The notes beneath the pieces are model-generated. The model was given only the letters and a program-made list of their open reading frames with translations. It had not been told where the DNA came from and searched no databases. From contig JBAYGT010000012.1 of assembly GCA_041666525.1 (NCBI GenBank), positions 1-64,000 on the forward strand: a stretch of DNA of 64,000 nt. The letters are read 5' to 3'. This DNA is from JBAXTZ01 sp041666525. Its GTDB lineage: Bacteria; Bacillota; Negativicutes; JBAXTZ01. The position numbers and the translations under genes were made by a program. Position 1 is the first letter of the stretch; the number at the start of each line of letters is the position of its first letter. Shown here in pieces: positions 1 through 6,382 of this stretch.

Positions 1-225
1 AATATCTGCATTCGCTTTTACGAAGCAAATAAACACCACCCAACTCAAAACAAGCAAGTTGGCAAAACCGGCAATATCAAATTGAAAACCAGACTGACCC
101 TCTAACGCATCATCAAGCATTTCGGTAATATCGACTACATCGACTACCGAAACTGCCACACACAACGCAAACATAACCAATGCCAGCAAGGCCACGCGAA
201 CGCACTTCGTTTTGAAAATGGACAT
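1..225 (-). CDS. hypothetical membrane protein, partial (3' end off the window)
   Basis: An open frame starts at the ATG at 225 and runs off the left edge without a stop, giving the first 75 residues. It opens with a short basic stretch (MSIFKTKCVRV), then a hydrophobic segment at about residues 11-28 and a second at about 58-70 (LLVLSWVVFICF). An acidic, probably exposed loop lies between them. This looks like the N-terminus of a small inner-membrane protein. No family is recognised and the Shine-Dalgarno site is weak. The frame could also be chance, but two well-formed hydrophobic segments argue for a real gene. Confidence 0.45.
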   Translation of the reverse strand, partial: MSIFKTKCVRVALLALVMFALCVAVSVVDVVDITEMLDDALEGQSGFQFDIAGFANLLVLSWVVFICFVKANADI

Positions 226-609
226 ATTCGTCACTTCGTCCAAAATTTACTTCGTTACTATAATACCGTAAAGACCCCTCATCGTCAAGCGAATTAATGC
301 AGATTATTGGATAATACAGGGCGTTATCGAACGATATTTCAAAACATTATTAATTATGATAAATATTTTGCAGGATAAATAATCATTCTGCAGAACTATA
401 TATTTGTACAACTCCTGATTTTGCGCGCGCGGATATTCTGATTGGAGCACAAGATGAAAGACACCGGCTGAGAAATGGCGCTGTCATGCGCATGATGTGA
501 TAAATAATACGAATATTACCGGCCATACCCGCCGCGTGCGCCGCCGCAGTTATTTTGACTCGTTTTCCGGAAAATCCATAGTCAAAATAAATTGCAGGAG
601 TAAAATATC
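226..609. other. 384-base stretch without a confident gene
   Basis: AT-rich until about 430, then more GC-rich. On the plus strand one frame is open for about 44 codons and ends at a TGA near 498. It has no good start or ribosome site and could be the eroded tail of a gene. The last 14 bases carry the Shine-Dalgarno site of the small ORF at 610. I see no convincing promoter, repeat or RNA gene. Confidence 0.4.
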
Positions 610-759
610 ATGAATAAACTATTAGACGAAGCCATACAAGAACTGCGTGAAAAACGCGAACAATACATCAGCGCCCACGATGCCGATTTCGTCGCTGATC
701 TACTAAAACTGGTCGATGTGTATTACACCAACGAACCAGCCGCAAAAAAAACTTGCTAA
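610..759 (+). CDS. 49-residue hypothetical protein
   Basis: A short ORF too small for most gene tracks. It has a good ribosome site, AGGAG at 596-600, nine bases before the ATG, and a hairpin terminator follows it at 780-806. The product is soluble and mostly helical by composition: a charged first half (LLDEAIQELREKREQYI) and then ADFVADLLKLVDVYY. No family is recognised and no catalytic motif is visible. It lies next to a tRNA-Leu, a common integration point, so it could belong to a small integrated element, but nothing proves this. The ribosome site plus terminator support a real gene. Confidence 0.5.
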   Translation: MNKLLDEAIQELREKREQYISAHDADFVADLLKLVDVYYTNEPAAKKTC

Positions 760-779
760 CAACCAAGTAATTTCAAAAA

Positions 780-806
780 ATGCTGCACCCCAAGCGGCAT
801 TTTTTT
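780..806 (+). terminator. intrinsic terminator after the 49-aa ORF
   Basis: Short stem ATGCTG/CGGCAT (780-785 with 795-800, one G-T pair) followed directly by six T. It ends the small ORF at 610-759. Confidence 0.5.
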
Positions 807-921
807 ATTTTCCGGCGCTAAAAACCACACCTGAAATGTTTTCGCTTTAATACATTTAACAATAATCGCCATTTTTCGAAAATCATTTATTTTTCCGGTT
901 GCACCACCGTTGCACCAAAAC

Positions 922-940
922 AAAAAACGCCTCCGAGGCG
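922..940 (-). terminator. intrinsic terminator downstream of tRNA-Leu
   Basis: On the minus strand the stem CGCCT/AGGCG (loop CGG, 928-940) is followed by a run of six T (922-927). It sits 28 bases past the tRNA-Leu 3' end and probably ends that transcript. Confidence 0.55.
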
Positions 941-967
941 AAAACCCCAGAAGCGTTGATTTCATTG

Positions 968-1052
968 TGGTGCCGAAGGCCGGAGTCGAACCGGCACGCC
1001 CGAAAGCGTCTGATTTTGAGTCAGGTGCGTCTGCCAATTCCGCCACTTCGGC
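968..1052 (-). tRNA. tRNA-Leu (anticodon CAA)
   Basis: Complete 85-base class II tRNA. Acceptor arm GCCGAAG pairs with CTTCGGC, the discriminator A and encoded CCA end at 968, and the T arm reads GGTTCGACTCC. The anticodon loop CTCAAAA gives CAA, decoding UUG, and the variable arm is long, as expected for leucine. A terminator hairpin follows downstream. Very clear from sequence and fold. Confidence 0.97.
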
Positions 1053-1191
1053 TTGCTACTGTATTGGAACGTTTCATATACTATCATTAGACGATAACGG
1101 TGTCAAGATATAAAACTACTTTTTTCTTCGGCCAACAACAATTTTACTGTTAATTTCTAAATACAGCATACGATTGTTCTACTTATCAACC

Positions 1192-1932
1192 TCAAAGCGT
1201 GCAGGCTCCATCTACACTCAAAACGGTGCCGTTAATATACTTGGCGTCATCTGAGGCAAGGAAGGCGAATGCCGCAGCAATTTCTTCCGGTTCGCCAAGA
1301 CGGGCGGCAGGAATCTTGACTATAATTTTCGAATCTAATACTTCCTGGGGAATTTTTTTGACCATTTCGGTTGCAACAAAACCTGGCGCCACACAATTAA
1401 ACCGGATTCCCGATTTTGCCATTTCCTTTGCCCACGACTTAGTCATACCGATTACGCCCCATTTGCTGGCAGCATAGTTAGTTTGACCAAAATTACCGTA
1501 TAAACCAACAACCGAAGTCGTGGTCAACACCACGCCGTTTTTTTGTTCGAGCAAATATGGTAAAACGGCCGATGTACAATTAAATACTCCGGTAAGATTT
1601 ACATCAATTACCGACTGAAAAGCCTCCAAAGTCATTTTTTTCATAGTCGCATCTTTAGTTATTCCGGCGTTGTTAATTAAAACATCAATTCGCTTGAAAG
1701 CTTCTATTGTCGTTTTTGCCATTTGTACGGTACTTGCCTGATCGGCAACATTGACTTTTACATAAATTGCTTTGCTACCAAGCGCTTCAATTTCTTTAAC
1801 CGCCTGACTGCCGTCAGAATAATCAGCAATAACTATTTTAGCGCCTTCTTCTGCGAAACGCAGAGCTGTTGCTTTACCAATACCGGCCGCTCCTCCGGTA
1901 ATAATAACTACTTTATCTTTTAAGCCTCTCAT
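1192..1932 (-). CDS. fabG: SDR-family 3-oxoacyl-ACP / acetoacetyl-CoA reductase
   Basis: Short-chain dehydrogenase of 246 residues with every classical mark: the NAD(P) motif TGGAAGIGKA near the N-terminus, LINNAGI, the catalytic Ser in TTTSVVG, and the YAASK Tyr/Lys pair. It reduces a 3-oxoacyl thioester to the 3-hydroxy form with NAD(P)H in the cytosol. It follows the thiolase gene by 17 bases in one operon. That pairing suggests acetoacetyl-CoA reductase work (butyrate or 3-hydroxybutyrate-type chemistry) rather than, or besides, fatty-acid synthesis. The ATG at 1932 was chosen because GTGAGG lies ten bases upstream; an upstream in-frame TTG at 1941 would sit on top of that site. Family is certain; the ACP versus CoA preference is inferred. 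Confidence 0.88.
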   Translation of the reverse strand: MRGLKDKVVIITGGAAGIGKATALRFAEEGAKIVIADYSDGSQAVKEIEALGSKAIYVKVNVADQASTVQMAKTTIEAFKRIDVLINNAGITKDATMKKMTLEAFQSVIDVNLTGVFNCTSAVLPYLLEQKNGVVLTTTSVVGLYGNFGQTNYAASKWGVIGMTKSWAKEMAKSGIRFNCVAPGFVATEMVKKIPQEVLDSKIIVKIPAARLGEPEEIAAAFAFLASDDAKYINGTVLSVDGACTL

Positions 1933-1949
1933 TTTCAGCAAACCTCACA

Positions 1950-3128
1950 CTATATTCGTTCTACAATTAAGGCCGTGCCCTGTCCGCCGCCGATACATAA
2001 CGTTGCCAAACCAATTTTTTTATTGCGTGCTTCCAACGCATGCAACAACGTAACCAATATCCGTGCTCCACTTGCGCCCACCGGATGGCCGATTGCTATG
2101 GCCCCACCGTTTACATTTACTTTCTCAGCATCAAAGCCCAATTCACGTCCAACCGCAAGGAATTGAACGGCAAAGGCTTCATTTGCCTCAATTAGGTCGA
2201 TATCGTTTATAGTCATATTGGCTTTTTTTAACGCTTTGCGTACCGCTGGCACCGGACCCATGCCCATAATTGCCGGATCTACTCCGCCAGACGCATAAGC
2301 TATAATACGCGCCAGTGGTTTTAAACCAAGTTCAGCCGCCTTTTCTTCACTCATTACAAGTAAAGCCGCAGCACCATCGTTAATTCCCGAAGCATTTCCA
2401 GCCGTAACCGACCCCCCTTTGTTAAACGCTGGACGCAATTTCGCTAATGCTTCAAGTGTAGCTCCTGCGCGCGGATATTCATCAGTATCAAAAGTTGTTT
2501 CACCTTTTCGTGACTTTATCACAATCGGCATAATTTCTTTCTTGAATGAGCCTGCGGCAATCGCATACTCAGCTTTATGTTGAGATGCTAACGCTAATTC
2601 GTCCTGATCGGCACGAGTGATACTATATTTTGACGCAATGTTTTCTGCTGTAACACCCATATGATAATTATTAAGCGCACACATCAAACCATCTCGCAGC
2701 ATACTATCGACCATCTTTACATCACCCATTTTACTGCCCCAGCGTGCAGTTTGAGCAAGATAAGGCGCATTGGTCATACTTTCCATTCCGCCTGCCAACA
2801 CAACTTCTGCATCACCGGCAGCTATCGCCTGTGCCGCTAAAGCTACCGATTTCAACCCCGATCCGCAGACTTTATTAATAGTGAAAGCAGTTGATTCTTG
2901 TGGAATACCAGCCCGCAGCGCAGCCTGGCGCGCAGGATTTTGCCCTAATCCTGCCTGCAAGACATTCCCTAATATCGTTTCATCTACTTGTTTTGAGTCA
3001 ACACCAGCGCGAACCAATGCTTCTTTTATTACAAGCGTTCCCAAGTCAACAGCCGAAAACGATGCAAGGCTACCACCAAAACTTCCCACAGCGGTACGAA
3101 CAGCACTGACTATTACAGCTTTCTTCAT
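1950..3128 (-). CDS. thlA: acetyl-CoA C-acetyltransferase (thiolase)
   Basis: 392-residue biosynthetic-type thiolase that condenses two acetyl-CoA to acetoacetyl-CoA, or runs in reverse. Visible catalytic features are the acylated Cys in NKVCGSGLKSV (about residue 88), the GGMESMTNAPY block, NEAFAVQ, GGAIAIGHPVGASG with the catalytic His, and the C-terminal Cys in CIGGGQG. Length is exactly family-typical. GGAGG precedes the ATG by five bases. It is the first gene of a two-gene operon with the SDR reductase, making acetoacetyl-CoA and then 3-hydroxybutyryl-CoA. No crotonase or butyryl-CoA dehydrogenase follows in the window, so the pathway end point is not known. The symbol could equally be atoB or phaA. 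Confidence 0.92.
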   Translation of the reverse strand: MKKAVIVSAVRTAVGSFGGSLASFSAVDLGTLVIKEALVRAGVDSKQVDETILGNVLQAGLGQNPARQAALRAGIPQESTAFTINKVCGSGLKSVALAAQAIAAGDAEVVLAGGMESMTNAPYLAQTARWGSKMGDVKMVDSMLRDGLMCALNNYHMGVTAENIASKYSITRADQDELALASQHKAEYAIAAGSFKKEIMPIVIKSRKGETTFDTDEYPRAGATLEALAKLRPAFNKGGSVTAGNASGINDGAAALLVMSEEKAAELGLKPLARIIAYASGGVDPAIMGMGPVPAVRKALKKANMTINDIDLIEANEAFAVQFLAVGRELGFDAEKVNVNGGAIAIGHPVGASGARILVTLLHALEARNKKIGLATLCIGGGQGTALIVERI

Positions 3129-3183
3129 TTTTCCTCCAATACTTAAAAAACATTTAGTAATATATTGTTGCTTCTCTAATTAA

Positions 3184-3223
3184 AAGTATTCGACAGGATT
3201 AACGCTTTTCCTGCCGAATACTT
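3184..3223 (-). terminator. long hairpin between lexA and the thiolase gene
   Basis: AAGTATTCG-A-CAGG (3184-3197) pairs with CCTG-C-CGAATACTT (3210-3223): 13 pairs with one A/C mismatch and a 12-base loop. On the minus strand it is followed by a weak T-rich run. It most likely ends lexA transcription before the thiolase operon. Confidence 0.55.
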
Positions 3224-3250
3224 CATAAATTATTGATATTTTCTAAAACT

Positions 3251-3877
3251 CTAGATACTTCGATATAAGCCAACTACTTTGCCGATTAAAGAAACATTGT
3301 CAAAATACATTGGTTGCATGTGATCGTTTTCCGGTTGCAACCTAATGCGATTACTTTCGCGATAGAACCTCTTTACAGTGGCCTCCTCGTCATTAACTAA
3401 CGCAACGACAATATCGCCGTTGTTAGCTGATTGTCTTTTCTGAACGATTATCAGATCGCCATCAACAATTCCGGCGTTAACCATGCTGTCACCTTGTATT
3501 TTCAACATAAACAAATCCGATTCTTTACCAATCAAACCAATTGGCAACCTAAATTGCTCTTCAATATTTTCGATGGCAGTAATTGGTTGACCAGCGGTAA
3601 CATTACCAACCAGCGGTACCAAAACTGTCCGCTCAAATGTTTCACTCAGCTCACTCGACAATTGCAACGAACGTTTTTTGCCGTTTTCAAATTTTAAATA
3701 GCCAAATTGTTTTAATTTCGCTAAATGTGTATGCACTGTAGCTGTTGAACTCAACTTACAAGCGTCGCAAATTTCACGTATTGAAGGCACAATACCTACA
3801 GTCTGCTTCTCCTCAATAATAAAATCTAAAATTTGTTGCTGTTTTTCGCTGATATCAATATTTTTTTTTCTACCCAC
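3251..3877 (-). CDS. lexA: LexA repressor
   Basis: 208-residue SOS repressor. The N-terminal winged helix (KQQQILDFIIE, then IREICDACKLSSTATVHTHLAKL) binds operators. The C-terminal S24 peptidase domain has the Ala-Gly cleavage site in GNVTAGQPI, the catalytic Ser in QGDSMVNAGI and the catalytic Lys in EEATVKRFY. RecA filaments on damaged DNA trigger self-cleavage. The GTG at 3877 is preferred because AGGAGG stands four bases ahead; the in-frame ATG at 3895 lies upstream of that ribosome site. A LexA-type box overlaps the leader (3889-3902), indicating autorepression. The gene is divergent from the yneA-like gene, the usual Firmicute arrangement. Confidence 0.95.
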   Translation of the reverse strand: MGRKKNIDISEKQQQILDFIIEEKQTVGIVPSIREICDACKLSSTATVHTHLAKLKQFGYLKFENGKKRSLQLSSELSETFERTVLVPLVGNVTAGQPITAIENIEEQFRLPIGLIGKESDLFMLKIQGDSMVNAGIVDGDLIIVQKRQSANNGDIVVALVNDEEATVKRFYRESNRIRLQPENDHMQPMYFDNVSLIGKVVGLYRSI

Positions 3878-3888
3878 ATATCCTCCTA

Positions 3889-3902
3889 CGAACATTTATT
3901 CG
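3889..3902. promoter_or_regulatory. LexA-type operator box 1 (lexA side)
   Basis: CGAACATTTATTCG, a near-palindrome (CGAA...TTCG) like the Bacillus-type CGAAC-N4-GTTCG box. It sits immediately upstream of the lexA ribosome site. Assignment rests on resemblance plus position between lexA and yneA. Confidence 0.6.
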
Positions 3903-3910
3903 TTTTTTAG

Positions 3911-3938
3911 TTGACAAAAAAAACGTTTCTGCTATGAT
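3911..3938 (+). promoter_or_regulatory. sigma-A-type promoter for the yneA-like gene
   Basis: Perfect -35 TTGACA (3911-3916) and -10 TATGAT (3933-3938) with a 16-base spacer, flanked on both sides by LexA-type boxes. A bound LexA dimer at either box would block it. Confidence 0.6.
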
Positions 3939-3946
3939 TATATCAA

Positions 3947-3960
3947 CGAACATAATTTCG
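3947..3960. promoter_or_regulatory. LexA-type operator box 2 (yneA side)
   Basis: CGAACATAATTTCG shares the CGAACAT half and the TTCG end with box 1. It lies just past the -10 element, near the expected start of transcription of the yneA-like gene, a natural repression site. Confidence 0.55.
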
Positions 3961-3981
3961 CGCAAGTAGGAGGAGAAGAAA

Positions 3982-4347
3982 ATGACACATATTATTTCTC
4001 GGTACTCAGCAAAAAACGCGCCGCCTATAACCAAGCGACGCGTCAAAAGAAACGGAAGAATATTTTTCGCAATATTGATTTTAGTGATCATCGGTTATGC
4101 TATGGGGATTATGACATCGTTGGCATTTTCTTATCAGTCGCATAACGAGCCGATTACTTACATCAACGAAACAGTAAGACGCGGGGACACGCTATGGACG
4201 ATAGCTGACCGTTATTGTGACAACAGCACTAACATTCAAGAATACATTCATAAAATTGCCAAATTGAATAATTTAGACAGTAACTACAGTTTAGCACCCG
4301 GACAGGAGTTGCTTATACCTACTGCTGAATCTGCCAAACACAACTGA
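3982..4347 (+). CDS. yneA: YneA-like LysM protein, probable SOS cell-division inhibitor
   Basis: 121 residues: a basic N-terminus (RRVKRNGR), one membrane segment at about 27-47, then an external LysM domain from about 60 to 112 (VRRGDTLWTIADRY through LAPGQELLIP). This short TM-plus-LysM layout, divergent from lexA, is that of YneA. That protein is anchored in the membrane and delays septation during the SOS response. AGGAGG stands nine bases before the ATG. Two LexA-type boxes flank its promoter. The last 29 bases overlap the end of the convergent lipoprotein gene. The LysM domain is certain; the division-inhibitor role is inferred from architecture and position. Confidence 0.8.
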   Translation: MTHIISRYSAKNAPPITKRRVKRNGRIFFAILILVIIGYAMGIMTSLAFSYQSHNEPITYINETVRRGDTLWTIADRYCDNSTNIQEYIHKIAKLNNLDSNYSLAPGQELLIPTAESAKHN

Positions 4348-5191
4348 TATCCTGTTTACCAAAGTGTTGCAAGCCACTTAGCTTCATAATAATCATAGAG
4401 TTGGTCGGCGACAAGCCGGCCGGAAACTCTATTACCACACTGCTGAGATCTTTTATAAATATACGGGTTGGATAAAAAGTATTACCTTGCGCATCAATTG
4501 CAGTAGCATTTTTTAACAAATATTTACGTATTATATTGATTTTGTCCTGATAATTTTGTGCAAGCTGCACGTCATAACCAGTCGGGTCTCCTAACCCATC
4601 CATAGAACCGTCGTTAACATCGTAGGACACGAAAATATCTTCGCTTACATCCGAGCGAAGTTTTAACAAAAACACGCTCTTGGTATCATTAATAGTCGGA
4701 TTAGCAGCAATATATTGATTGATTTTATCAACCCAGCCATTATCTTTAATTAAATCGTCAGTAGCACGCAACAATCCATCCAAATACGTAGCTTTTACTG
4801 CAATTTTCGCTTCGTCGTAATAAGCATCATTAATATTGGCGTATTTGCCATATTCTGTTGACCACATTACTACACTGTTGGCATACGGCCCTACTCCGGG
4901 TTGCTGTGAATTAGAAATAATTCCTTGTGAGTGATCGAGATAATAGGTATCCATAACCGGCATATTGGCTGAAGTCATGCTCGGCTGTTCATCTTTGTTA
5001 CGCTGTAACTGAATGTAGCACGAACGGCTTTCTGTCAACCTACCCAAGTAGTTAGCATATTTTTCATTTTGCAACGGTGCGGAATAATCAATCATCGTAT
5101 TGAGTTTCATCGGCACCGATGCACTATCACCACATCCGCCTAAAATTAACGTTAGTAGCAGAACAAAAATTAGCGCAATTATTTTTTTCAC
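4319..5191 (-). CDS. putative lipoprotein of unknown function
   Basis: 290 residues with a textbook lipoprotein signal: KK, a hydrophobic core (IIALIFVLLLTLI) and the lipobox LGGC, with the lipidated Cys at about residue 20. The mature part is rich in Asn, Asp and Tyr and has no catalytic motif or family that I recognise. It has several putative beta strands and an ending FGKQDISCVWQIQQ. The GTG at 5191 is chosen because GAGGAG lies seven bases upstream. A much longer open frame to 5329 would bury the signal peptide inside the protein. It is tail-to-tail with the yneA-like gene and overlaps it by 29 bases. Probably anchored to a membrane facing the periplasm. Confidence 0.7.
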   Translation of the reverse strand: MKKIIALIFVLLLTLILGGCGDSASVPMKLNTMIDYSAPLQNEKYANYLGRLTESRSCYIQLQRNKDEQPSMTSANMPVMDTYYLDHSQGIISNSQQPGVGPYANSVVMWSTEYGKYANINDAYYDEAKIAVKATYLDGLLRATDDLIKDNGWVDKINQYIAANPTINDTKSVFLLKLRSDVSEDIFVSYDVNDGSMDGLGDPTGYDVQLAQNYQDKINIIRKYLLKNATAIDAQGNTFYPTRIFIKDLSSVVIEFPAGLSPTNSMIIMKLSGLQHFGKQDISCVWQIQQ

Positions 5192-5299
5192 GTATACTCT
5201 CCTCAACATTTCTCCCAGATAGTTTAACAAAAAACACTGAACTTTGCACCATAAACCATTTGATAGCAAAATTTTATTTATATCCCTGTTCGCATGCGG

Positions 5300-5305
5300 T
5301 ATAAT
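5300..5305 (+). promoter_or_regulatory. -10 element for smpB
   Basis: Perfect TATAAT 23 bases before the smpB ATG; the -35 region is weak. If used, transcription would begin near 5312. This supports the 5328 start over upstream in-frame ATGs. Confidence 0.4.
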
Positions 5306-5327
5306 AGCGATTATGTTAGAGGTGGAC

Positions 5328-5801
5328 ATGCAAACAAATAAAATAAAAATTGTTACTGAGAATCGTAAAGCACGTCACGATTTTCATATTATCGAAAAAT
5401 ACGAAACCGGCATCGCATTGACCGGCACTGAAGTTAAAAGTCTGCGTCAAGGAAAATGCAATCTTCAAGACAGTCATGTAGCGGTTAATAAAAACGTTGA
5501 ACTTATACTTTGTGGTTGTCATATTAGTCCGTACGAACAAGGTAATATTAATAATCATGAGCCGTTGCGCGAACGAAAATTATTGATGCATAAAAGTGAA
5601 ATATTAAAACTTTTCAGCAAAACCCGTGAAAAAGGACTTACGCTTATCCCGCTAAAGATGTATTTTACCCGCGGAAAAGTCAAAGTGGAAATTGCGCTTG
5701 CCAGCGGTAAAAAGCAGCATGATAAACGCCAAGACATTGCCGAACGTGACGCCAAACGCGATATCGCCCGAATAATCAAATCCGATAGCCGGAACGAATA
5801 G
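5328..5801 (+). CDS. smpB: SsrA-binding protein SmpB
   Basis: 157-residue partner of tmRNA, acting with it to rescue stalled ribosomes and tag their unfinished proteins. The OB-fold core is evident: KIVTENRKARHDFHI, then GIALTGTEVKSLRQGKCNLQDSH. The basic C-terminal tail (KKQHDKRQDIAERDAKRDI) enters the mRNA channel. The ATG at 5328 gives the usual family N-terminus and has AGAGGTGG just upstream; the open frame extends 28 codons further, but that part is not SmpB-like. ssrA begins 82 bases downstream on the same strand, so the two rescue components are adjacent and probably co-expressed. Confidence 0.96.
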   Translation: MQTNKIKIVTENRKARHDFHIIEKYETGIALTGTEVKSLRQGKCNLQDSHVAVNKNVELILCGCHISPYEQGNINNHEPLRERKLLMHKSEILKLFSKTREKGLTLIPLKMYFTRGKVKVEIALASGKKQHDKRQDIAERDAKRDIARIIKSDSRNE

Positions 5802-5883
5802 AGCGATTCTGTTGATATTTTTATTGTTTTGTGGTAGTGTATGCACAAGCAAATTGATCTGTCATGTTAATTTGTTAACCGTC

Positions 5884-6228
5884 GGGGGCGTACTGGTTTC
5901 GACGGGAGTGGTTGTGGCACGGTAAGCAAGTCGGGATCCCACCAGCCCGTAATACGGTGGAACCAATTTAAACGCAAAAAATAATTACGCTTTAGCAGCT
6001 TAATCACTGTTAACCCTCTACCGCTTCACTCCCGCTGTCGCGGCTGAGGGTCATTATGCGGGATTACTGATGATAAACACCCGTATATCGTCAGGAAATT
6101 TTCGGGAGTAGGATTGGACATACCTGGTTGTGGGTGTGTTTCGTTCGAAATTTGATTGCAACCTGAACTTGGAGAAAACCGTGTGGTGATGCTTTCGGAC
6201 AGGGGTTCGACTCCCCTCGCCTCCACCA
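5884..6228 (+). ncRNA. ssrA: tmRNA (transfer-messenger RNA)
   Basis: The 5' end GGGGGCG pairs with CGCCTCC before an encoded ACCA, making the tRNA-like acceptor. The T arm GGTTCGACTCC is clear near the 3' end. The tag frame starts at GCA 5974 and reads AKNNYALAA followed by TAA at 6001-6003: nine encoded codons ending in the ALAA degron seen by ClpXP-type proteases. Length 345 bases. It follows smpB, and a strong terminator begins 16 bases after it. Pseudoknots are expected between tag and acceptor but were not folded here. Confidence 0.95.
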
Positions 6229-6243
6229 AAGTAGTGCTTATTC

Positions 6244-6277
6244 AAAACCTTTGAAGGTTGATATGCAAAGGTTTTTT
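6244..6277 (+). terminator. intrinsic terminator of ssrA
   Basis: AAAACCTTTG (6244-6253) pairs with CAAAGGTTTT (6266-6275), loop 12 bases, continuing into the T run. Ends the tmRNA precursor. Confidence 0.8.
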
Positions 6278-6382
6278 GATTTGGAAAAGATAACGAAAAG
6301 TCACGCAGCGGGTTAATCCCACGCGCGGCTTTTTTTCAATGTTATAGACAGACGCGAAATATTAAATGGGCGGTAACTATAA

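Noticed and set aside
369..393. TGCAG...CTGCA inverted repeat as a regulator site
   Set aside because: Only five paired bases with an AT-rich centre; expected by chance.
756..1046. 96-residue frame on the minus strand across tRNA-Leu
   Set aside because: Runs through the tRNA gene and its terminator; it cannot be a normal coding region.
5192..5329. N-terminal extension of the lipoprotein
   Set aside because: It would place 46 residues before a perfect lipoprotein signal peptide and would overlap the smpB promoter.
6026..6245. Short minus-strand frames within the tmRNA
   Set aside because: They lie inside ssrA, on the opposite strand, with no ribosome site. The structured RNA explains the sequence.
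6302..6337. Second terminator after ssrA (GGGTTAATCCC region followed by a T run)
   Set aside because: Only three base pairs close the loop before mismatches; the T run is suggestive but the stem is too weak next to the strong terminator at 6244-6277.
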